From Actinomycetota bacterium (GTDB lineage: Bacteria > Actinomycetota > Acidimicrobiia > Spongiisociales > ZC4RG35), in the NCBI GenBank assembly GCA_003242515.1, contig QGUS01000104.1, forward strand, positions 1 to 6,282: a DNA stretch of 6,282 nt, read 5' to 3'. A model generated the notes under the pieces. It was not told where the DNA came from. It searched no databases and worked only from the letters and a program-made list of their open reading frames with translations. Below are positions 1-4,590 of the stretch, in pieces. The stretch's first letter is position 1. The number at the start of each line of letters is the position of its first letter. The position numbers and the translations under genes are program-made.

Positions 1-279
1 GGCTACCGCGGCCCCGGGATCAAGCCGGTGGCGCTGCGGGCCGTGTACGAGGTCTCCCAGGACATGGCCGGCGTCCCGATCGTGGGATGCGGCGGGGTGA
101 TGACCGGGGCCGACGTGGTGGAGTACCTGGTGGCGGGTGCCAGCGCCGTGGCGATGGGCACCGCGCTGATGGAGGACCCGAAGGCGGGGACGAGGGTGCT
201 CCGGGAGCTGGAGAAGGAACTGGATCGGCTCGGAGTCGCCCGGGCCGCCGACCTGACGGGGACGGTGCGACGATGGTGA
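1..279 (+). CDS. pyrD: Dihydroorotate dehydrogenase, class 1B catalytic subunit (3' end only)
   Basis: This is the C-terminal 92 residues of a dihydroorotate dehydrogenase, the flavoenzyme that oxidises dihydroorotate to orotate in UMP synthesis. The gene enters the window already open in frame 1 and ends at TGA 277-279. Visible signatures are the GPGIKPVALRAVYEV segment (cf. GPAIKP in class 1 enzymes), the FMN phosphate-binding loop IVGCGGVMTGADVVEYL, and the following GASAVAMGTALMEDP, where the Gly-Thr also contacts the FMN phosphate. The sequence resembles class 1B enzymes (Bacillus PyrD type), which work with an iron-sulfur/FAD partner (PyrK). That partner, if present, would lie upstream of the window. 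The last seven bases overlap the start of pyrF, so the two are almost certainly co-transcribed and translationally coupled. The family is clear; the subclass is inferred from the C-terminal part only. Confidence 0.93.
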   Translation, partial: GYRGPGIKPVALRAVYEVSQDMAGVPIVGCGGVMTGADVVEYLVAGASAVAMGTALMEDPKAGTRVLRELEKELDRLGVARAADLTGTVRRW

Positions 280-965
280 GCCCGGTGCTGGTGGCGTTGG
301 ACGTGCCGCGTCTCGACGACGCGCTGGCGATCGCCCGGAGGGTGGCGCCCCATGTCGGGGGCTTCAAGGTGGGCCTGGAGCTGATGATGGCAGAAGGGCC
401 GCGTGCGGTCGCCGCCGTGGCCGATCTGGGCCTGCCGGTGTTCGCCGACGCCAAGCTCCACGACATCCCCAACACGGTGGCCGGGGCCGCCCGCGCCCTG
501 GGCCGGCACGGGGCCCGCTGGGTCACGCTGCATCCGGGAGGACGGGCCATGGTCCGGGCCGGCGTGGAGGCGCTGGCCGAGGGGGCCGGGGGCCGTGAGG
601 CCGGGGTCCTGGTGGTCACCGTGCTCACCAGCCTCGACCAGGGGGACCTCGACGACATCGGCATCTCCCGGCCGGTATCCGAACAGGTGCAGGCGATGGC
701 CGCCCCCGCCTCCGCACGCGGGGCCGAGGGCGTGGTGTGCTCACCGGCGGAGATCGCCTCCGCCAGGCGGGGCGGGCCGGGCCTCACCGTGGTCACCCCG
801 GGGATCCGCCCGGCCGGATCCGGTGGGGACGATCAGAAGCGGGTCGCCACCCCCGCCCGGGCCCGGGCAGCGGGCGCCGACTGGCTGGTGATCGGCCGTC
901 CGATCACCGCCGCCCCCGATCCGGCCGACGCCGCGGCCCGGATCGCCGCCGAGCTGGCCCAATAG
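273..965 (+). CDS. pyrF: Orotidine 5'-phosphate decarboxylase
   Basis: This gene encodes a 230-residue cytoplasmic enzyme that decarboxylates OMP to UMP, the last step of de novo pyrimidine synthesis. The catalytic signature DAKLHDIPNT lies at residues 59-68, giving the Asp59-Lys61-Asp64 triad. Asp10 (VALD) and Lys32 (GFKVG) complete the charged network at the usual spacing. The phosphate-binding end of the TIM barrel is seen as TPGIRP (175-180), DDQKR (186-190) and GADWLVIGRPIT (201-212, with Arg209). Length and motifs fit the short type I family (about 230 residues). The mycobacterial PyrF is, as far as I recall, of the longer type II, so this may mark a different lineage. The start ATG 273 is chosen because it aligns with the family N-terminus, overlaps the pyrD stop (ATGGTGA), and has GGGGA ten bases upstream. 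The TAG stop at 963-965 falls inside a repeat arm described separately. Confidence 0.96.
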   Translation: MVSPVLVALDVPRLDDALAIARRVAPHVGGFKVGLELMMAEGPRAVAAVADLGLPVFADAKLHDIPNTVAGAARALGRHGARWVTLHPGGRAMVRAGVEALAEGAGGREAGVLVVTVLTSLDQGDLDDIGISRPVSEQVQAMAAPASARGAEGVVCSPAEIASARRGGPGLTVVTPGIRPAGSGGDDQKRVATPARARAAGADWLVIGRPITAAPDPADAAARIAAELAQ

Positions 966-1008
966 GGCAGAAGGCCCCTATACGACCGGGCCCTCGCGGT
1001 CGATAGGG
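962..1008 (+). promoter_or_regulatory. Two mutually exclusive hairpins between pyrF and the histidine kinase
   Basis: ATAGGG occurs at 962-967 and again at 1003-1008, and its complement CCCTAT occurs once between them at 976-981. The middle copy can pair with the left copy (loop 968-975) or with the right copy. The right-hand pairing is much longer: CCCTAT plus CGACC (983-987) pairs with GGTCG (998-1002) plus ATAGGG, giving 11 base pairs with one bulged A at 982 and a 10-base loop. The left arm contains the pyrF stop codon, and the right arm overlaps the AGGGAT ribosome-binding sequence of the next gene (start 1015). No run of T follows, so a standard rho-independent terminator is unlikely. 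A translation-controlling or coupling structure is the inferred role; a processing site or chance are alternatives. Confidence 0.4.
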
Positions 1009-1014
1009 ATATGG

Positions 1015-2199
1015 ATGGAATCCGCCAGGTCTCTGCTCGCGCTCCGCATGGGCTCCCTGTACCTGCGGGCGCGCTGGTTCTGGGGTGTCGGGTTCCTGCT
1101 GGTGCCCGTGGCCCTGCTCCTCAACGGCGAGTCCGGGAGCTCGTGGCTGGTCGCGGTCGCCGGCCTGGTGACCCTCACCCACGCCTATGCGATGCGGGCG
1201 CGGGGCGGGGAGGGCGTGATGTCGGCGGTCATCGTCGACATCGTCGCCACCCACGGAGCAGTCCTGCTGCTCAGCGTCGAGGGCGACACGGTGACGGCGC
1301 CGGTGCTGACCGGCGTGGGCTTCACCCTGCTCATCATGATGTTCACCCACGGGCGCCCTCAGATGACGGCCCTGGCACTCAACGCCGGGTTCACCGTGGC
1401 CACCGTGGGCATCGTCTCCGGCTGGCAGGTCCAGCGGATGTTCGGGCCCCTGCTCGGTGGCGGCGGGCTCGCCGCCCTCATCGTCTTCGTCATCGTCGCC
1501 TACAACGACCGGGTGGCGGACCTGGAGATGGCCCGTGCCGTGACGCTGGGCATCGCCAGCCACGAGCTGCGAAACCGCCTCACCGGCGTCATCGGCGTCA
1601 CCCAGCTCCTGGCCGAGGGGAAGGTCGATCCGGAGTCCGGGCTGGAACTGCTGGAGCTGGCCCACCGCGAGGCAGTCGAGGCGGGCTCGGTGGTCGAGGA
1701 CCTGCTCACCGCGAGCCGCACCGAGCGGGGGATCGTCGCCACCAACCCCGAGCCCGTCGACCTGGCCGGCATGGTCCGGGAGACCGTGGCCGCCTTCGAG
1801 AGCCACCGCGGCACCGTGAAGGTCGAGGGCGCTGACGACCCGGTCCGGGTCCTCGCCGACCCGCTCCGGGCACCGCAGGTGCTCCGCAACCTGCTCACCA
1901 ACGCGGTGCGTTACGGCGGCCCCGACATCCGGGTGGAGGTGGAGCGCGACGGCACCGGGGTCTCCGTGCTGGTCAGCGACGACGGCCCGGGGGTCCACGA
2001 GTCGGACCTCCCGGAGCTGTTCACGCCGTATCACCGCTCCAGGCTCGGCCAGATCACCCCCGGGTCGACCGGACTGGGTCTCTGGATCTCCCGGAACCTG
2101 ATGCGGAGCATGGGCGGTGACCTGGTGTACCGCCGCGACGACGGCCGGACGGTGTTCGAGGCGGTCTTCGCCGCGGCGCCGGAGGCGGCGGAATCCTGA
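1015..2199 (+). CDS. Membrane-bound sensor histidine kinase, orphan
   Basis: This is a 394-residue two-component sensor kinase. The N-terminal half has about six hydrophobic segments (near residues 22-37, 43-59, 69-88, 94-110, 118-137 and 144-163), separated by short loops, so sensing is probably intramembrane or of a small ligand, with no large extracellular domain. A linker leads to a HisKA dimerisation domain with the phospho-accepting His183 in ASHELRNRLTGV. The usual HELRxP proline is Arg188 here. The ATP-binding domain follows with the N box (LRNLLTNAVRYG, about 290-301), G1 box (DDGPGV, 322-327), F-like box (ELFTPYHR) and G2 box (GSTGLGLWISRNL, 350-362). All nucleotide-binding motifs look intact. 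ATG 1015 is preferred because AGGGAT lies four bases upstream; ATG 1048 is an alternative. ATG 1011 is in another frame. No response regulator lies next to it, so partner and signal are unknown. Confidence 0.93.
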   Translation: MESARSLLALRMGSLYLRARWFWGVGFLLVPVALLLNGESGSSWLVAVAGLVTLTHAYAMRARGGEGVMSAVIVDIVATHGAVLLLSVEGDTVTAPVLTGVGFTLLIMMFTHGRPQMTALALNAGFTVATVGIVSGWQVQRMFGPLLGGGGLAALIVFVIVAYNDRVADLEMARAVTLGIASHELRNRLTGVIGVTQLLAEGKVDPESGLELLELAHREAVEAGSVVEDLLTASRTERGIVATNPEPVDLAGMVRETVAAFESHRGTVKVEGADDPVRVLADPLRAPQVLRNLLTNAVRYGGPDIRVEVERDGTGVSVLVSDDGPGVHESDLPELFTPYHRSRLGQITPGSTGLGLWISRNLMRSMGGDLVYRRDDGRTVFEAVFAAAPEAAES

Positions 2200-2253
2200 G
2201 CGTTTCCGCTGGTAACGGCTACTGTCATCGTCTGCGGGCAGCGTCCCAGACCT

Positions 2254-2263
2254 GGAGTGGAGG
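2254..2263 (+). promoter_or_regulatory. Tandem Shine-Dalgarno sequences deciding the mihF start
   Basis: GGAG at 2254-2257 lies eight bases before ATG 2266, and GGAGG at 2259-2263 lies two bases before it. The first has normal spacing. This favours ATG 2266 over the in-frame GTG 2257, and the resulting protein start MAQPP matches the MA(L)PP start common in mIHF proteins. The preceding gap (2200-2253) holds no obvious strong promoter; TACTGT at 2220-2225 fits the loose TANNNT pattern but has no recognisable -35 partner. Confidence 0.6.
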
Positions 2264-2265
2264 AC

Positions 2266-2580
2266 ATGGCACAGCCGCCGAACCTGAGTGAAGAGCAGCG
2301 TCGGGTGGCGCTGGAGAAGGCCGCGGAGGCGCGGCGTGTCCGGGCAGAGATCAAGGAGCTGCTGAAGACCGGCTCCCTGACGCTGGCCGAGCTGTTCGAG
2401 CGGGCCGAGACCGACGACATCGTCGCCGGCCTGAAGGTGGAAACGTTGATCGCATCCATGCCGGGGACCGGGAAGATCAAGGCGAAGCGGCTCATGGAGA
2501 GCCTCGAGATCGCCGACAACCGGCGCATCCGCGGCCTGGGCGAGAGGCAGAAGGAGGCCCTCCTCGCCGAGTTCTCCTGA
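2266..2580 (+). CDS. mihF: Integration host factor, actinobacterial type (mIHF/sIHF)
   Basis: This gene encodes a 104-residue nucleoid protein that binds DNA without strict sequence demand and affects supercoiling, compaction and recombination. It is unrelated to the HU/IHF alpha-beta fold. The N-terminal helix (about residues 8-35) is rich in Arg, Lys and Glu (EKAAEARRVRAEIKELL). It is followed by the helix-two-turns-helix DNA-binding region LIASMPGTGKIKAKRLMESL (61-80) and the conserved tail IADNRRIRGLG (82-92). Length and layout match the 105-107 residue mycobacterial and Streptomyces homologues closely. In those organisms the gene is followed by gmk and rpoZ; here the kinase slot is filled by a different enzyme. 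The stop is TGA 2578-2580 in the context TTC TCC TGA G. The next coding frame begins directly at base 2579, which raises the possibility of a longer recoded product. Confidence 0.95.
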   Translation: MAQPPNLSEEQRRVALEKAAEARRVRAEIKELLKTGSLTLAELFERAETDDIVAGLKVETLIASMPGTGKIKAKRLMESLEIADNRRIRGLGERQKEALLAEFS

Positions 2581-2581
2581 G
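2575..2581 (+). other. Candidate +1 frameshift site (UCC-UGA-G) at the end of mihF
   Basis: The last sense codon of mihF is TCC (2575-2577) and the stop is TGA (2578-2580), followed by G. Skipping the T of the stop gives GAG CTC GTC GTC GCC ATC, the first beta strand of the downstream kinase. UCC-UGA is the established +1 shift site of eukaryotic antizyme mRNA, where the base after UCC is skipped in the same way. A perfect Shine-Dalgarno-like AAGGAGG lies at 2551-2557, 17 bases before the UCC codon, but that spacing differs from the three-base spacing of the bacterial prfB site. The role is inferred; no bacterial gene is known to me to use this exact site. Confidence 0.3.
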
Positions 2582-3145
2582 CTCGTCGTCGCCATCTCCG
2601 GCCGTCCCGGCTCGGGGAAGAGCGTCGTCGCCAAGTCGCTGGCCAGGGTCCTCGAGGTGGACCACGTATCGGCCGGCGACTTCATGCGCGAGATGGCGTC
2701 GGAGCGCGGCATGACCATCCTCGAGCTATCGCGGGTCGCCGAGGAGGACGACTCCATCGACTTCGAGATCGACGAGCGCACCGCGCGGCTGGCCGACTCG
2801 GGGCGGAGCTTCGTCATGGACGCCCGGCTCGGGTGGCACTTCATCCCGCACTCGGTGAAGGTGTTCCTGGACGTCCGTCCCGAGGTGGCCGCCGCCCGGG
2901 TGTTCGGCGCCGGCCGCACCGCGGAGAAGGAGAACACGGACCTCCAGGCCACCGTCAAGGCGATCGCCGAACGGACCCAGTCCGAGCGGGAGCGGTACAT
3001 CGCCTACTACGGGATCGACTACCTCGATCCCGCTCACTACGACCTGGTCATCGACACCTCCGACCTCACGCCCGACGAGGTGGTGGAGGAGATCGTCGAC
3101 CACCTGCGCGAGCGCGGCCTGGTCTCAGACCGGGGTCACGGGTAA
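2579..3145 (+). CDS. cmk: Archaeal-type cytidylate kinase-like P-loop NMP kinase without a canonical start
   Basis: The frame encodes 188 residues counted from GAG 2579 to TAA 3143-3145. The Walker A motif GRPGSGKS lies at residues 8-15, right after a beta strand (ELVVAIS). Next come the NMP-binding region SAGDFMREMASERGM (31-45), AEEDDSIDFEID (54-65), the strand and D-x-R motif FVMDARLGW (78-86), and VKVFLDVRPEVAAARV (93-108). The tail has SERERYIAYYGIDY and HYDLVIDTSDLTPDEV. This pattern matches the archaeal-type CMP kinase family (phosphorylating CMP or dCMP with ATP), not guanylate kinase, which normally occupies this slot. The first in-frame ATG or GTG is GTG 2657, past the P-loop, so a product starting there (162 residues) could not be an active kinase. 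Twenty-five of the first 26 codons end in G or C, so coding clearly begins at 2579. Expression may need frameshifting, an unusual start, or the sequence may carry an error. Substrate is inferred. Confidence 0.8.
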   Translation, partial: ELVVAISGRPGSGKSVVAKSLARVLEVDHVSAGDFMREMASERGMTILELSRVAEEDDSIDFEIDERTARLADSGRSFVMDARLGWHFIPHSVKVFLDVRPEVAAARVFGAGRTAEKENTDLQATVKAIAERTQSERERYIAYYGIDYLDPAHYDLVIDTSDLTPDEVVEEIVDHLRERGLVSDRGHG

Positions 3146-3157
3146 CCTGGACAGACA

Positions 3158-3164
3158 GAGGTGA
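3158..3164 (+). promoter_or_regulatory. Ribosome binding site of rpoZ
   Basis: GAGGTGA is a near-full match to the anti-Shine-Dalgarno complement and lies seven bases before ATG 3172, fixing that start. The 26-base gap after the kinase stop also contains TAACCT (3143-3148), which fits TANNNT but has no visible -35 partner. Confidence 0.7.
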
Positions 3165-3171
3165 CGAGAAC

Positions 3172-3393
3172 ATGAAAACCGAAGACGTCGTCGACCGCAT
3201 CGGGAACCGCTTCGCCGCCGTGGTGGTGGCGGCCCGCCGTGCCCGCCAGATCAACAGCTACTTCCACCAGCTGGGCGCCGGGTACGGCGAGTTCGTCCCG
3301 CCCCAGGTGCATTCCCTGTCCCGGAAGCCGCTCACCATTGCCATGGAGGAGATCGCCGAGGCCAAGGTGACGTTCGAGAATCCCGAGGACTGA
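3172..3393 (+). CDS. rpoZ: DNA-directed RNA polymerase omega subunit
   Basis: This gene encodes a 73-residue omega subunit, the small polymerase subunit that helps fold and assemble beta prime. The conserved core is RIGNRFAAVVVAARRARQINSY near residues 9-30, the N-terminal helix region that contacts beta prime. The second conserved element is KPLTIAMEEIAEAKVTF near residues 53-69. The linker HQLGAGYGEFVPPQVHSLS is typical of the longer loop of actinobacterial omega proteins. Length is slightly short for actinobacteria (often 80-110 residues) but complete at both ends. It is followed after four bases by coaBC, the usual actinobacterial arrangement, so the two are surely co-transcribed. Larger in-frame readings that begin farther upstream, within the kinase gene, are not supported because the strong ribosome binding site points to ATG 3172. 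Confidence 0.95.
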   Translation: MKTEDVVDRIGNRFAAVVVAARRARQINSYFHQLGAGYGEFVPPQVHSLSRKPLTIAMEEIAEAKVTFENPED

Positions 3394-3397
3394 ACCC

Positions 3398-4576
3398 GTG
3401 CTCACCGGCAAGCGTGTCGTGCTTGCCGTCACCGGGGGAGTAGCGGCATACAAGTCGGCCTACCTCGCCCGCCGTCTCGTCGAGGCCGGCGCCGAGGTCG
3501 AGGTGGCGATGTCGTCCGCGGCCCTCGAGTTCATCGGGGCACAGACATTCGCCGCCATCACCGGTCGTGCGCCCGTGACCGGCCTGTTCGGCCAGGAGCG
3601 GGTCTCGCCGCACACCGAGCTCGCCCGCTGGGCCGATGCGGTCGTGGTGGCCCCGGCCACTGCCGCGACGCTCGGCAAGGTCGCCAACGGGATCTCCGAC
3701 GACCTGATCTCTTGCCTGCTCCTGGCCGCGACCTGCCCGGTGCTCCTCGCTCCCGCCATGCACACCGAGATGTGGGAGCACCCCGCCACGCAGGCCAACG
3801 TCGAGCGTCTCCAGGGCTTCGGGTACCGGTTCGTCGGCCCCGAGAGCGGCGCCCTGGCCGGCGGTGACGTCGGCATCGGCCGGGTCGCCGAGCCGGAGGA
3901 AGTCGTCGCCGAGTTGGCCCGCATCCTGGGCCCGGCGGAGGACGCCCTGGAGTTCCTGGTCACCGCCGGGGGCACCCGGGAGCCCCTCGACCCGGTGCGC
4001 TACCTGGGCAACCGCTCCACCGGCAAGATGGGCCACGCCGTCGCCGACGAGGCGGCGCGCCGGGGCCACCGCGTCACCCTTGTCACCACGAGCGACATCC
4101 CCGTCCACCACTCGGTGAAGGTGATCCGGGTGGAGACGGCCCGGGAGATGCTGGAGGCGGTGGAGGGGGTCCACCCGGACGTGGCGATCATGACCGCCGC
4201 GGTCGCCGACTTCCGTCCCGCCGAAGCGTCGGACACCAAGATCGCCCGGGACGCGGGCCTCGACCAGGTGCGGCTCGTCCCCAACCCCGACATCCTCGCC
4301 AGCGTCGTCGCCCGGGAGCACCGGCCCTTCGTGGTCGGCTTCGCCGCCGAGACGGGGTCGGTGGAGCGCGCCATCGAGAAGGCGAAGCGCAAGGGCGTCG
4401 ACCTCATGGTCTACAACGACGTCACCAAGCCCGGCTCCGGATTCGGGTCCGACACCAACGAGGTGACGGTCATCGACGGCGCGGGCAACGTGGAGTCCTG
4501 GCCCCAGATGTCCAAGCGAGAGGTCGCGGCAAGACTCCTCGATCGTGTGATGGCCGATGTCGGTGGCCGTGAGTAA
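3398..4576 (+). CDS. coaBC: Bifunctional phosphopantothenoylcysteine decarboxylase / phosphopantothenate-cysteine ligase
   Basis: This gene encodes a 392-residue cytoplasmic enzyme of coenzyme A synthesis. The CoaB half uses CTP and cysteine to make 4'-phosphopantothenoylcysteine, and the FMN-dependent CoaC half decarboxylates it to phosphopantetheine. The CoaC half (about 1-175) has the FMN-binding start VTGGVAAYKS (11-20), the catalytic His72 in SPHTELARWAD, KVANGISDDL (94-103), and PAMHTEMW (119-126), where many homologues have PAMN. The CoaB half (about 185-390) shows VTAGGTREPLDPVRYLGN, RSTGKMG (206-212), TAAVADFRP (266-274), a PNPDIL motif, VVGFAAET and NDVTKPGSGFGSDTNEV. The motif aligned with the ACG motif of E. 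coli Dfp reads ALAGGDVGIGR (152-162), so its cysteine is absent. Start is GTG 3398, four bases after the rpoZ stop, with GAGGA at 3385-3389 as ribosome binding site. The frame is complete and intact. Confidence 0.96.
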   Translation: MLTGKRVVLAVTGGVAAYKSAYLARRLVEAGAEVEVAMSSAALEFIGAQTFAAITGRAPVTGLFGQERVSPHTELARWADAVVVAPATAATLGKVANGISDDLISCLLLAATCPVLLAPAMHTEMWEHPATQANVERLQGFGYRFVGPESGALAGGDVGIGRVAEPEEVVAELARILGPAEDALEFLVTAGGTREPLDPVRYLGNRSTGKMGHAVADEAARRGHRVTLVTTSDIPVHHSVKVIRVETAREMLEAVEGVHPDVAIMTAAVADFRPAEASDTKIARDAGLDQVRLVPNPDILASVVAREHRPFVVGFAAETGSVERAIEKAKRKGVDLMVYNDVTKPGSGFGSDTNEVTVIDGAGNVESWPQMSKREVAARLLDRVMADVGGRE

Positions 4577-4590
4577 CCTCGCCGCATCCG

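Noticed and set aside
976..1008. Rho-independent terminator after pyrF
   Set aside because: The stem is good but no T run follows, and the right arm overlaps the ribosome binding region of the next gene.
2200..2225. Promoter for mihF with TACTGT (2220-2225) as -10, and the weak AGCGTT/AACGGCT stem nearby
   Set aside because: No -35 box is visible and the stem is only six pairs with a bulge; too weak to annotate.
2257..2580. GTG 2257 as the start of mihF
   Set aside because: ATG 2266 has GGAG at normal spacing and gives the MAQPP N-terminus typical of mIHF; the GTG adds three residues without support.
904..3000. A 698-codon open frame on the minus strand opposite the histidine kinase, mihF and the P-loop kinase
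   Set aside because: It is the mirror of GC-rich plus-strand codons. Its product is rich in Gly, Asp, His and Arg with no recognisable domain, and it covers three well-supported genes and their junctions.
2657..3145. GTG 2657 as the true start of the kinase
   Set aside because: This start would remove the beta strand and the entire P-loop, which are clearly encoded in the same frame immediately upstream, and it has no good ribosome binding site.
2849..4123. A 15-base exact repeat, CACTCGGTGAAGGTG, at 2849-2863 and 4109-4123
   Set aside because: Both copies encode His-Ser-Val-Lys-Val inside unrelated conserved genes; in a sequence with such biased codon use this is best seen as chance.
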